Part shown: piece after piece, positions 11,104 to 22,425 of the stretch | How the letters are laid out: every line of letters begins with the position of its first letter | How positions within the stretch are numbered: the first letter of the stretch is position 1 | Source of the DNA: Pseudocercospora fijiensis CIRAD86 | Taxonomy: Eukaryota > Ascomycota > Dothideomycetes > Mycosphaerellales > Mycosphaerellaceae | NCBI RefSeq assembly: GCF_000340215.1 | Contig: NW_006921536.1 | Span: 1,761,582-1,825,581, forward strand | Length of the DNA stretch: 64,000 nucleotides | Direction: 5' to 3' | Made by a program: the position numbers and the translations under genes | Notes under the pieces: generated by a model | The model's database searches: none | Seen by the model: only the letters and a program-made list of their open reading frames with translations | What the model was told of the DNA's origin: nothing

Positions 11104-12798
11104 TCACGACGAGTTCGAGTTATCAGCACACTGGAAGATTCCTCCTAGAATAGCATTAGCTGTCGGGTTACGCAGACTGAAAGTTCGAGGAGTGGAGTGC
11201 TCACCAATCAGTCCGGAAGCATAAGCATCGATGATCATTTTGATCACACCGTACGTCCCTGCAACCGTGAAGAAGGCTCCCAACGGAAGGAAGAACGCGT
11301 GGAACCAGAACGCGAGCTGCTGCTTAGCATTGCCTTTCAACCAGCTCCAGTGGTCGTATAGCCAGAGCCATCCCGGCAAAATGATGGAAATCGGTGCCAA
11401 GCAGACGCTACCGATGATGGCGATCAGGTAGTTGAAAATCGGAATCGCCTCTACGAGGATGAACGCTATCGCGCCGAGGCCGATGGTGCAGCTGAGCCAG
11501 GTACCTGGTGCGGCGATGTCAGTCAGCTCTTGACGAAGAAATGATATGGGAATGCCTAACGTACCCCAGTGAATCCAAGTGTTCTCTTGCAAGTGTCTTG
11601 TCTTGCCCAGGATCCGGACGAAGAGATACTTCGAAGACACATGTAGGTAGAGGCATCCGCTCACAATCAAGCCTACAAGTCCCACGCCAAACGCGACCAT
11701 CTAGCAGCTCCATGTCAGTAAATGTATCGAATCTTCTTCAGCTCCGATGCCTCTCCCTCTCACCTTTACAGTCTGCCCAGCAGATCCGAGCGACGGGGAC
11801 GCCACCCACTTTCCACACCACTTGTACACCACAAGTGAAAAAGCGAGATAAGCGGCAGTGACCAAACTCATACAAGCGTATACCGCCTTCCTATAATCCC
11901 GAGGATTTTTTCATTTCGGAAATTACGGGTAAGAACGCTGAGCTGCCCGCAGACGAGCAGAAAATTGTGGTCGAAGCGACCACTCCAGCCGCAAAGGGGA
12001 TTCCACTAGGAACGGCAAAGTACCCGAGTTCGTATGGTCCGGTCTGCGGTGCGGCAGCGGGTCTGTCTCGAGTCGTGACGCCAATGACGACGACCATCAC
12101 TGCGACGAAGATGGAACAGAAGCCGGCCATTGTGAGGAGACCGATTCACATACGATGATCACGCCTGTTGCCAAGACACTGCAAGACGAGGTCAGTTGGT
12201 GAACGTCGCGTCACAATCGAGGCTCGGGCCACTTACGTCCACCAAACGGTACAAGCAGCATGATGAGATAAGGCATTCAAGCCCACCGTAACACCGAGAA
12301 TTCCAGATCCAGCGCAAAGCACGTAGCAGATGATGAAAATCGCTCCGACGAGTTCTTTGGCCCAGTAGCCTCCGACTATTTCAGCCATGTCTGCTACTGA
12401 ATGGCATCTCGCGTGTCTGTTTCGGAAGTCTCCAAAGATGATGGCGACGTATGTGTTGAAAGCGCTCTTTCGTTTCATAAGCATACACGCGTGCCTCATC
12501 GACCAATCTACATTGTACGTACCCATGCGATCACATTGAGCGAGCCGCCGACGGCACCGAGGGATACCATTGCTGTTGGGATGGAAAGGACACCGGTCGC
12601 GAAGATGACCTTGAGGAAGATGACTGACGCGCGCGGCCAGCCGACGGTTCGAAAGCTGACTTCGCCATTCTTCTTGAAGACTTCGTGCTCTTCGTCGATA
12701 TCCTCTACTTCGCCGGCGAAGATGTCGGCTTCGGCTGGAGAGGTGCTGATCGCGCCATTTTTCTCGTCCGCGAGATATGAATGCAGTGAGCCCGTCAT
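11104..12798 (-). pseudogene. degenerate AAAP-family amino-acid permease
   Basis: Transmembrane amino-acid/auxin permease remnants run in the right order from the ATG at 12798. Exon 1 (12798-12523) and exon 2 (12466-12237) join cleanly (GVLSIPTAMVSLGAVGGSL, then FGDFRNRHARCHSVADMAEI). Two lesions follow. About 25 residues covering a transmembrane helix are missing near 12131-12165, with loss of frame. A run of six A on the coding strand (plus-strand T 11906-11911) shifts the frame after VISEM; five A would restore it. Downstream exons remain intact and spliceable, including an intron at HWG/TWLSC and a last intron before the C-terminal FQCADNSNSS. The family transports neutral amino acids across plasma or vacuolar membranes. 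The homopolymer lesion alone could be an assembly error; the missing helix could not easily be. Confidence 0.7.
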
Positions 12799-13759
12799 GG
12801 TTGATGGTCAGTACACTCGATAGGATGCCTGGGAGCGACTGCTGTGAAGAGGGAACGAGAGCTTCAGTGCTTGAGATGTAGAAGATACTTGACCATCGCC
12901 CGAGATCGTGGATACAGAGAGGGCTGCGATATACCCGACTGATAGGCGTAGTGTTGGTAAGGGTATAGCAATGCCGGTAAGGTATGTATATACGCGGGCA
13001 TGCTTTCTATGGGTTGGTTCGCGGTGCAGTGTCTGCACTGCTGCTGGTGATGAGATAAGTCCCGCGCCGTCGGAGAGCTCTGATCATCGTGGCTACTGGG
13101 ATCACGTCGGCAGTGAGGTGAAGAAGAGCTCCGGTAGCTCGTCGCACATCTCTCCCATCCTGCTCATGTTTCGTGAGGAGGTAGGTGTTGTTATCTGAAA
13201 GCTGGGGAAGTTTGATAAGGCACGCTTCTCGTCCGGGAAGGTTCGTGACTTTCACGTGGTAGGTAGGTATGTATATTATTGAACGTCTTGCTCGGGCTCG
13301 TCCGAGAGCACCGCGAGTGATTGAGTATTTGCAGCTTTTCGTCTTGGTGACCGACCGTTCAAGCTGTCATTGCGAAAGGAGCGATAGAACAGGCGCTTGA
13401 TGGCAGTTTCCGCATGGAAGCAAATCCATCTTCGCCATTGCGGAAGAATGATATGGTATTTGTTGTTCAACAGATCACGCCGACTTCGCCAGGCACCCTG
13501 GGCTGTAGGACGGCGCGACGGTCACGGGAATTGTCAACGAGACTGATCACGTGGCTGACCACGATAAATGCACAACATGATGAGTGCCATTCGCATGTGA
13601 GGGCGTAACATCATTTCGCATCTCAACGTCTTCGCCTCATTCTCTGTGCTCTATCCTCCAGCAATGCGTTCTTAGCCGCCTCCCTAATGCCGCCGCTATA
13701 TTCATTATGAATCACGCTTCATCGTACTTGCGCTCCAATGCTAGCGAAGCCGGTCATGC
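12799..13759. other. intergenic region, no gene seen
   Basis: Upstream of the permease remnant and downstream of the GT4 gene. Only short shadow frames are present. AT-rich patches (TATGTATATACGC near 12983, GTATGTATATTATTG near 13266) could belong to promoters. Confidence 0.5.
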
Positions 13760-15385
13760 TCACTTAAAGAGACCATGCACCAGCCCGCAAAGAATCATGG
13801 GTATTACCGCGATGAACCAGAAAATCCAAACAAGACCCACAGCCAGATAAACGCTGCACATGCTCGCAAAATTGCCGTAGTAGTCGCTAATTGAGGAAAG
13901 CTTCTTGGCGGTTGATGAGGAGGTCGATGCTTCTGATGTACGAAGGGCGTCTGCCAATCGAAATGCGACTTGATTGTTGATCTTTTCCCAAGTGGTATCG
14001 AGAGCTTGTTCGCGTGCACGAGCGGCCATGTCGCTCCGGAGGTCGTGATTTGTGGCGAGCTCGGTGGCATAGTGTACGAATGTGTCCATGTCGTTTGGTG
14101 CCACCAAATAGCCGGACTTGCCGTGCTTGACCGTTTCCGAAGGACCGCCTTCGTCTCGCGCGATGACCGGGACACATGATGCCATAGACTCGAGCACTAC
14201 AAGCCCGAAAGTCTCCGTGATCGAGCAGTGAAGGAAGATATCGGCCGCTGCGTACGCTCGCGCCAGTGCAACTCCTCGTAGCATTCCGGTGAAGACAACA
14301 CAATCTTGTAGATTCTTGAAGTAGCCTTGTACCTCATTCTCGACTGCAGGATTCTTGTTGCCACCAACGATCAGAAGCTTAAATTTAAGACCCGTGTCTC
14401 GCAGACGCTGGGTAGCTTGAGCAAGGAATTCGAAGCCTTTCTCTGGTGCGATGCGAGAGATGCAGCAAAAAATGATCTCGCCTCCAGGTGCGATCTGTCT
14501 TCGGTAAGAGTCGTCGCGGCGACTAGGGTTGAACATTTCAGTGTCGACGCCACGACCAAGCTGCATCATCTTCTCCGATGGTGCGCCGCAATCTTCCATG
14601 TATCTTCGGACGTAGGCGGACGGGTAGAAAATGGTATGCACAGCGGCGGCTCGGAAGAGAAAGCCTTGGGCGAGCCACAGCAGCCAGACGGCATACGTGT
14701 TGATTGGCGAGGCGAACAAGATATCGGCATAGGCAGCGAGATCGGTCTGGAAATTCAGAAGTGTTGGTGGTGGCTGGTCGAGCTGTCTGAGTTGAATGAG
14801 GAACTGAAAGCCGACTGATGCAGGGCTGGCGAGGTAGACGATATCCGGCTTGAAGGTTTTGTCGTAGACCACGCCCAGGCGGAAGGGATAGGCGACTGTC
14901 AAATCTGGATTGTATGGGAGTGGGTAGCCTTGAAGACGGAATTCTGGATTCGACCTGGTTTGCCTGAGCAGCTCGATGTTGCGTCTCGCATCTCCGCTAC
15001 GCTGGCGATTGAAGAGCGGCGGCTTCGGCTGCGCTTGCAAAAGCGGTTGCGACTCTTGACGAGCTGCCTCATCACGGTCGAAATGCCACGTCCAGGCGCC
15101 ACCAATAGCACGCGAAGCAAGAGCAGCAGATTTCGCTTCAATGGATCGCAGCCAGTCCTTATTGACGATCGGCTGCCGTTCTGGCTTTGCTTCTGCTGCG
15201 TTGAGAGGTTGTCCCTTGTAATGTGGTGCACATGTTGCGACGTGCACTCCGTTGCTACGTAGGTAGTCGACCAGGCTTTGAGTCGTTCTGCTCACTCCAT
15301 TTACTGGGCCAAGTGATTCAGTCGCAAGAAGGATTTTCTTGCCAATGAGTTCCCCAGGAAAGTCGATTTTGTGAGTCTCGAGCAT
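13760..15385 (-). CDS. GT4-family glycosyltransferase with C-terminal membrane anchor
   Basis: Single exon, 541 aa from the ATG at 15385 (the open frame extends eight codons further only from a GTG). The N-terminal half has LGPVNGVSRTTQSLVDYL, a GT4 acceptor-domain signature. The C-terminal half has QLGRGVDTEMFNPSRR, RIAPEKGFEFL and the retaining EX7E motif, Glu391 and Glu399 in ITETFGLVVLES, followed by DEGGPSE. The last ~33 residues are strongly hydrophobic, suggesting tail anchoring to a membrane. GT4 enzymes transfer sugars, often mannose or glucose, from nucleotide donors to lipids or glycans; the overall look recalls phosphatidylinositol mannosyl- or sulfolipid-type transferases, but donor and acceptor cannot be read from sequence. 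Lack of introns contrasts with most neighbours. Confidence 0.85.
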   Translation of the reverse strand: MLETHKIDFPGELIGKKILLATESLGPVNGVSRTTQSLVDYLRSNGVHVATCAPHYKGQPLNAAEAKPERQPIVNKDWLRSIEAKSAALASRAIGGAWTWHFDRDEAARQESQPLLQAQPKPPLFNRQRSGDARRNIELLRQTRSNPEFRLQGYPLPYNPDLTVAYPFRLGVVYDKTFKPDIVYLASPASVGFQFLIQLRQLDQPPPTLLNFQTDLAAYADILFASPINTYAVWLLWLAQGFLFRAAAVHTIFYPSAYVRRYMEDCGAPSEKMMQLGRGVDTEMFNPSRRDDSYRRQIAPGGEIIFCCISRIAPEKGFEFLAQATQRLRDTGLKFKLLIVGGNKNPAVENEVQGYFKNLQDCVVFTGMLRGVALARAYAAADIFLHCSITETFGLVVLESMASCVPVIARDEGGPSETVKHGKSGYLVAPNDMDTFVHYATELATNHDLRSDMAARAREQALDTTWEKINNQVAFRLADALRTSEASTSSSTAKKLSSISDYYGNFASMCSVYLAVGLVWIFWFIAVIPMILCGLVHGLFK

Positions 15386-16697
15386 AGCAGGCCTCTTCTC
15401 CTGGGCCACAAGGAAGTGCGCACGCGTTGTTGTATGGGCCCGAGTAGCAGCTTCAAGGAGGTTGCAAGTGCGATGGGCTGCTGGAAGAGCTGTTGACAGA
15501 TGTCGCCTTGCTGGCAGTCAGATGCAGCGGGAAGGCAGCGAATTTGCATCCCTTTCTACTGCGCACCCGAGACGGGTTTATCACAAGCCAACGAAGGTCA
15601 CACATCGCTGGTCCATCGGTCTCTGGCGTTGGTTCGGTCAGTTTCCGGGATCGTTGTGCGCGCGTTGTCGAAGCACGAGGTCGAATGTTGTCGTTGTCTT
15701 TGATGAGCGAACAGCCACAATGAAGGCGCTCAGACGCCACGTGTGCGATTTGATTGGCCAAAGGCACTGTCGCCGTGCACTTCGCACTTCCCTTCCGCAT
15801 GCCCATTGCCATCACCCTTGCCTTGCGACGATTCTGCGCCGATCGCCTTCTCTAGAGCCTGCGCGTCGAGCATCGAGCTGTGTCGCGTCGTCAACAAGCT
15901 GTCCTCGGCGCAAGCACGCTCGCGCAATCTCCCTACAGCTACAGCTTTTCCCTCTCCTCTCCTCTCTTCTCCACCACGAGCCACCATCTCCTCTCATCGA
16001 TGTAGCGCCACGCGTGTGGATGGTCTGGCTCTGCGAACGGATTGGGAACAGGGCAATTGAGGCGCCGGTGGTCATTGGGGGACTGCGTTCGAGCAAAGCG
16101 TGTCGAGGCGGTCTGGCTGCGACTGTATTGACCGCCACAACACAAGAGCCATGGCCCATCAAAGCCAAGCCGCGATGAAGAAGAAGAATAGCAGTGAGCG
16201 CATGTGCTTGTGCAGCGATCGCCCTGCATATCCCACTAGCAGGACTAGATCGCGCCAACCGAGCACACGTGTAGCACAACAGGGCATGTCGCAATTGGTG
16301 ACAGTGCGAAGGAATAGGTTGTTGTATAGGTACGCTGAACACTGACGTCCCCAAAATGTCGCAGATGCCTCTCACAGCCTCCGCAAGTTTTGGTGTTATG
16401 GATCTCTTCCAACCCTTCGTACAAAGAGACCAGTTCCTTTCAGGATTCTCCGCCTCCGACAGCTCTCCACTCGGCTTATACCTCGCCTCGCTACGGCAAT
16501 TGGAACACCTAGTCCTCCTCTTCCGCTACAATTCTCCACTCGCAATGGCTGTGCAAAGCCCGAATATTTGGGGGAAGTAATCGAGCTATTGTGGAAGTCG
16601 ACCCAAATACCCTGACATGAGGCGGATTGTGAATACTGTGGATACTGAGTGAAGACTCGCTAAAAGACGAATACTAAAGTATAATGAACGCTTATGA
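15386..16697. other. intergenic region, no gene seen
   Basis: Promoter side of the GT4 gene and 3' side of the calpain gene. Open frames occur on both strands, but none has recognisable motifs. Contains a CT-rich tract around 15948-15975. Confidence 0.5.
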
Positions 16698-19490
16698 TCA
16701 TGCTCCGATCCAGCCCAGTTTCCGCAATGCCACATCATCATCGTCGTCGTCGTCGTCATCATCGTCTTCGATTGTGCGGGACCCGCTTGCCATGGCGTCC
16801 TCACATGCTGTATCTGTAACCTCCACTCCATCACCGTCTGCATTTAAGCAAGGTGTGACCAATTCGTCCAAATCATGCCATTCCTCTTCACTGTCCGCCT
16901 CCGAGGAAGTATCGGTAGAAGGTGTAAGGACACCAGAGCGCGAGCCACTTGTGCACGTAGCCCACTCTCTGACATCGCTTTGACGATGACACAGCTCAAT
17001 ATACAGCTCCGGATCCTTACTAAAGACGCGTAGCCCGATGCCACAAACAGCATTCCAAGCCGCATCTTCAGGCTTAGATATCATCTTCGTGGTACTTTTC
17101 ACCGCATCGAAAACATCCGAGCTACTGGCCGAGTCCGTGTCCGAAGATGCGCAGGACTGTAGAGAATGTTCAAATCTGCCGGACGGAAGCACGGTTCTGA
17201 GTTTGCTGAACGCCTCATCGTAGTTCCGAGAAATTTGTTGAAGTTTCTTCGGGCGATGCATGGATTGTCGGATTGTGTCTTCGACGCTCCAGATGTTCTC
17301 CGTGCCTCGAGTGAGAGCATTGATCCTCACGAGAACCTCATATTCACCTGCTTCCAAGTGCTTCTCAACCGTCACACTTCGTCTTGCGCAGCTTTGGACT
17401 TCGTCGCCTGCAGACTCGCAGGCAATGTATTCGCCGTCTTCATCGCCTCGCTTTCGTATCAAGATTGTGAGATGGTAGACATAACGACCGACGAGCCCAA
17501 GCCAGTACCGATCTTCGAGCTGAGATAATGCGAAGACGACCTCGGATGGCTTGGTCAGGTGCACGGTGAAGTAGACCGGATTGTACTGCTGTGCCCATGC
17601 GACGTCCATTTTCACCCAAGATTGTTTTATGCACCAGTCTTGTTCATCGAGGAGTCTTGTCCGTTCAACGGAATCGAATGTGGCCATGGCATCCTCGTAA
17701 GTCATGAAGAAAACACCATCTTGCTGTGGATTGCGTCGCAGGAACCATGTTGACAGGAGACTCCATTCCTTTGAACAGGGGCCCCAGGCACCTAGTCGAA
17801 GAGGAGCGTTCGTTAGCAAAAGACCAATGACCTATGAGCGCGACCGCTTACCTTCCCAAACGCCATCTCTACACCCCCACGGATTTCGAATCTCTAGCAA
17901 TCGTACCCATCTAAGCTGATGAAAGTCAAAGTACCAGAATGCTCTATCAACTGAGAAAGCATGCATCAACGTAAGGCCCCTCATTTTCGACGAAGCACCT
18001 GTGGCTGGCGCATTGAGGCTGTACACATGATCTCTGCCAGCACCCAGCATCTCCTTCCAAAGACGGTCCTTTTCAAGCACGCTGGATGGCGGAAGCGGGC
18101 TGCTTACACCACCGGTCAGGTCTTCGACAGCTTCGCTCGGGCAGCCTCCGTGCACAGCATCATAGTCACCATGTATCTTAGAGTACGCTTTCTCGAGAAG
18201 AGGGAGCCACGTCTGGTTCGGATCTTGACACTTGCCGAAAAACAATGCATCTGATCCTCGTTGGAAGCTAGATTTCCAGGCTTGATATCTCCTCCCGCTC
18301 CTGTCATCGGGTGGATTGTCGCCACTTCCTTGAAAGTCTGGAGATGTCAAGTAGAGATAGTCATCGACCACGGTGTAGATCCAGCTCCCATCGCGATAAA
18401 AGCAGAATCCGTAGACGCCACAGTCTTGATCCCAGGCTACGAAGAGCTTGCGAAGCAATTCGTCACGACTGCCGAGAGTCGCGAGTGCAGATAACCACCA
18501 GCAATTTCCTAGATTGTCGCTTTGTCGTATCTCGCCAGAATCGAAATGCAAGCAACTTGCTCGAGCTTCCATAGTCGTCGACACACGCAGCACACCTGCG
18601 AGACAAGCATTGACGAACAGCCATTCGAGCGTCAAACGGATGCTTAGAAGATTGGAGAATCGAGCGAGGACCAGCGTCGCAGTCGTTGTCCAAAGATATG
18701 CAGCAAGCAGGATCTCCACCCTTCGATAGAGAATCGACCATACTGCGCATATGACTGCGCTCACGCGGAGCGTCCATTGAGGCACTTGTACCCGGGGCAG
18801 CTTCTCTCGACCAGCCTTGCAGCGGGTCACTAGTCCAGTGCGATTCTCCAGCAGAACGCCGAACTTTCTAAGGTGAGTTTGGATATAAAAAAGCAATCGA
18901 GAGCTTGGGCCAGGTGGATGAGCTAGGTAGCTTTTCGGCGCCCTCGGCGTGAGTAAAGGCTTTTCAAATATCTCTGATATCCTGTGAACTGCACGAGGAT
19001 GCTTCGTCGCATCTGTGCTGGCCACGCGGCCTTTTCGGTATGGGCCATCCTCGGGACACTCTTCGCAATGCCGCCTTTGCTCAAAAGGCAGGGCAGGTGG
19101 CGGCGGAGGAGGAACAGGTAAAAGGTCTGTCGATTTGGACTGAGGTGTCGGAAGGCCGTGAAGGAATTCGCTGTCTTTACACAAGGTATATCTGAAATCA
19201 TCGTGTATGTCGAAGTCTTCGTCCTGGAACTTCCGATTGTGCCGCTGACATTCCCGCACGATTGTCTGTACTCTGCGTATACACGCCTCTCGCGCCGCCT
19301 CATAGCTTCCGTTCTTGTTGTTCGAGACAGTCTTGCCTTCAAGTCGAGCTGGATCTTGACCGGTTGAGCTTTTGCTCAGTCGTAGGATGCGTCGCACGTG
19401 CCCAGGTTTTCTAGTATTAAATCCTTGCCAAAAGTTGTCAACAGCGTCTTGAGGTTCTTCCACTTGTTTTGGAGGATTGTATGATGGCAT
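16698..19490 (-). CDS. calpain-like cysteine protease
   Basis: Exons 19490-17852 and 17791-16698, 910 aa. The 60-bp intron (17851-17792, GTAAGC to GACTAG) joins GVWEG to AWGPCSKEW in frame. The start is the ATG giving MPSYNPPKQVEEPQ; upstream frame is open only from GTG. The catalytic triad is complete: Cys330 (DNLGNCWWLSALATL), His510 (GLTLMHAFSV) and Asn536 (LLEIRNPWG). The region after the triad resembles calpain C2-like domains (VYFTVHLTKPSEVVFALSQL). Oddities: about 60 hydrophobic residues (roughly 241-301) sit directly before the protease core, and the protein ends in 11 consecutive Asp encoded by GAC/GAT. Calpains are intracellular Ca-regulated proteases; fungal members include PalB of the pH pathway, but this layout does not match PalB clearly. 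Confidence 0.85.
16738..16770 (-). repeat. GAC/GAT trinucleotide run encoding poly-Asp
   Basis: Eleven consecutive Asp codons (mixed GAC and GAT) near the 3' end of the calpain-like gene. Likely length-variable between strains. Confidence 0.85.
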
Positions 19491-20519
19491 ATTCACAAAG
19501 CCGTATAATGAGGAGAATTGTGGAGTGTGAGAAGAATAAAAGAAAAGAGACTCAGGCAACGGTACCTCCAGCCTCACCGGTTTGCGCAGCTACCTAGTGG
19601 TCTGTTGCCTGCAGAGCCGCACAACTATCGTTCTTGAACATGCGTACCAATGTGTGGAGTGGATCATATTCTTTGAAAGGGGTTTCGCCCTCCAAATGAC
19701 TAGACAGGAGGAGAGTGTAGGATTGCTGCTCCGCCTTATGATTTCTTGCGGCCTCAATCCACGATGCGGCTATGCAAACGCCACCAGCAGACCGGGGATG
19801 CCTCCATTGGGTCGTCGCTCGCCTTCGTGCGACTTTGGCGCATGAAATTATGAGCTGGCATTCCACGTGGAAGAGGATATCCGTTTCGTCAGTCACACTT
19901 CACCCCGCGCCGCGAAACCCCGGATAGAGACAACGGAGTCGGCGCCGTCTTTTCCAACGATCGGACATACTGTACTTGCGGCCGTCTTTCCACGAGTGGC
20001 GGCCTCATTGTGTTTGTGTCCGCAGGGCCTTCACGGCGACACCGCACCTTTCGAAGAGAAACTGCACACGAAGACGCGCCATCGAGTGCTTCTTGGAGTC
20101 CAAAACTGAAGTGGCATTTTGTGAGAAGCAAGCTGAGAATGTCGTTGTCGTTGTACAGAAGAAAGAGATTTGTAGCCATCAGTTGAGAAAGAAAGGAGCA
20201 GGGGCGGGGCGGGGCGGAGCGGGGCGGGGCGGAGCACAAGCCAGCAGGAGGCTCAAGCTGATGAGTGTGTTGACAGTTAGGCAGTCAGGGTAGATTTGAA
20301 GACAGTACATGGACATTGACATTGATGACATTCAAAGTTGAGGAAATCAAGTACATTTCACGATACAGAAAAATGCTGTAGCACTGGTCAAAGGTCGTGA
20401 AGCCCCAGACAGCACAGCAAAACTGCAGTGGAACTTCACCACTTTCGCAGAGAACACTTTAAATACGATGATAAGGTCAGTCGTGCTGTCTCATCACGCT
20501 TCGATACATCCATGAACCA
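19491..20519. other. divergent promoter region between calpain and SDR genes
   Basis: No gene supported. Includes the GC-box-like pentamer repeat at 20201-20235. The SDR gene starts at 20520 and the calpain gene at 19490, so this 1-kb stretch is shared upstream DNA. Confidence 0.5.
20201..20235. repeat. seven-copy GGGGC/GGAGC pentamer repeat
   Basis: Seven tandem 5-bp units, five GGGGC and two GGAGC, about 285 bp upstream of the SDR start codon. Each GGGGCGGGG overlaps a GC-box-like site. On the reverse strand it reads as C-rich GCCCC units. Confidence 0.85.
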
Positions 20520-21478
20520 ATGCCTTCTCTCCCCGACTACACCGGAGTCAACTTTACACCAACGGTCCATCACGATGTATCTCCATCGCTGAGCCCTGCA
20601 ATTCAAATTCTTCCTTCTCCATTCGTGGTATGCATTACCGGTGCCAGTCGAGGCATCGGAGCAGCGACTGCAGTTGCATTTGCTCAAGCAGGCTCTTCTG
20701 GCCTGATACTCACCGCAAGACATATTGAAGGCCTCGAAGTCACCAAGAAACTGTGTCTAAGAGCTGCAAGGCTGAAGACTCTGAAGGTAGAGATTCTGGT
20801 GGCAGAGGCTGGCGTAGAAGACGAGCCAGCGAGGAAGATAGCCAGAGTCGCAGAAAGTACATTTGGAAGGCTCGATGTGCTCAGTAAGTTCGTCTTGTAT
20901 AAGTCAGACCTCTAGCTGAGTCTGCTAAAGTCAACAATGCTGGAATTCTCGGCACCCACTCCAGTGCCTTTGCGAAGCACACGCATGATATCGAGCTCAG
21001 TCAAATCCAGACCATGATGAACGTCAACTACATTGGCCGCTTCGTCGCAATCAAGCATCTGATGCCGCTCATGCTCGCCAGCCCGAATGGAGCCAAGACG
21101 ATCATCAACATCTCCAGTGTTGGGAGCCATATCGTCATGGCTGGTGTACCAACAGGCTTTTGCATCTCAGCTCTCGCAGCAAACCGCTTGACCGAATATA
21201 TCGCTGAAGCCTATCTGGAGCTCGGTGTGCTCACGTATTCTGTGCATCCGGGAGATGTCCCGACCACGCCCTCGCCTCCAGGGCTACCAGATTGGATGAA
21301 GAAAGGAGTGAAAGATGATGCTGCATTGTGCGGGGCCTTCTGTATTTGGCTCGTCAAGAAGAGGCGAGATTGGCTCAATGGGAGGTATCTATCTGCAAAC
21401 TGGGATGTGGATGAATTAGAAGCCAAGAAGAATGTGATCATAGCTGAGGATAAGCTGAAGATGCGGATGACGATTTGA
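20520..21478 (+). CDS. short-chain dehydrogenase/reductase fold lacking catalytic Tyr and Lys
   Basis: Exons 20520-20883 and 20931-21478, 303 aa. The 47-bp intron runs GTAAGT to CTAAAG and restores the SDR motif NNAG across the junction. The Rossmann cofactor motif is intact (CITGASRGIGAAT), as are the structural Asn (MMNVNYIG) and catalytic-type Ser (NISSVGSH). At the position of the classical YxxxK motif the protein reads GFCISALAANRLTEY: aligned on the flanking ALxxRxTE pattern, Tyr is replaced by Phe and Lys by Ala. The later VHPGDVPT matches the usual PG motif. Classical SDRs use Ser-Tyr-Lys for NAD(P)(H)-dependent oxidation or reduction, so this is probably a non-catalytic or altered member. 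It lies upstream of a bZIP gene on the same strand. Confidence 0.85.
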
Positions 21479-22425
21479 TCTGACCTCTAATGATCTAGGT
21501 CTGGTCGTTCAAGCAGAGTAGTCTGCGTATCGTGTTTCGACGATCCATCCGGGGTGTGCAATACTTAAATTTTTTTTATGCTCGTGGTGCTGTACTGTGA
21601 GGACTAGATGCAATAGCGCCGTGCATCCAGTGGACACTGGCATTCTGAATCCGCGACATCCTCTTTCTAGCGGATCCGGGCACCTGTAAAGATATGACAT
21701 GAGTAAAATATGCCTTGGCCACCCGTCTGCTGAGACATGTTCACGGGCTGAGTTCTGGGTCGTCGTGACCGCTTCGCGATGGTGAAGCCCAAGTAATGAC
21801 CATCTTGCAAGCAAATCGTGACCAAAACCGGTATTCGAAGTCGTCCACGAGCGTGTTCTCAAGTGAGAAATCGATCAAGATAGTCCTCTTGGCACCTCAG
21901 ACGGCCTATCTTCGCAAGATCGTATTCCAAGCTCAGTATTTGCGAGCAGAGGCGCCGATCATACGGACACCTTACAGCCGCGATCATTGGCCAGATGGCT
22001 CCCTGCTCTTCCGCGAGTCCTGCTTTCGCCCAGGAAATGTATCTCTTATGTCAAATATTCTCCACCTATATAGGCTGTATCTGCGTGATCTTGTAAGCAG
22101 GGGCCGCGGTGTTGGGTAAAGGATGATGGATGTGTTCGCTTTGTTGGCTAGAATAGGATACGAGATCGGAGAGGGCAGGCGGTTCGGTGAGTTGCTACTG
22201 CGCTCCATCAGTCTCGGAACGTACGAATGATTCACGCGTTTGTAAGGTAAGTGGTGATAGGTAAGACAGAGCTCAAAGGATTCACTCAGCCCCACCACCG
22301 CCATTCAGCTTACCAATCTCCACGCCCGTGACGACACCTCAAATGTATACCACTCGGCCAGGCAGCATGGAGGCCCCCCAGTGCATTGCTCAAGAATTAC
22401 TCCAGTATCGACGAAAGTGACCATC
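21479..22425. other. intergenic region upstream of bZIP gene
   Basis: About 0.95 kb without a supported gene. The bZIP ATG is at 22426; in-frame sequence upstream of it lacks an ATG. Confidence 0.5.

Noticed and set aside
17038..17528. Forward open frames inside the calpain gene
   Set aside because: Antisense shadows of the calpain C-terminal exon.
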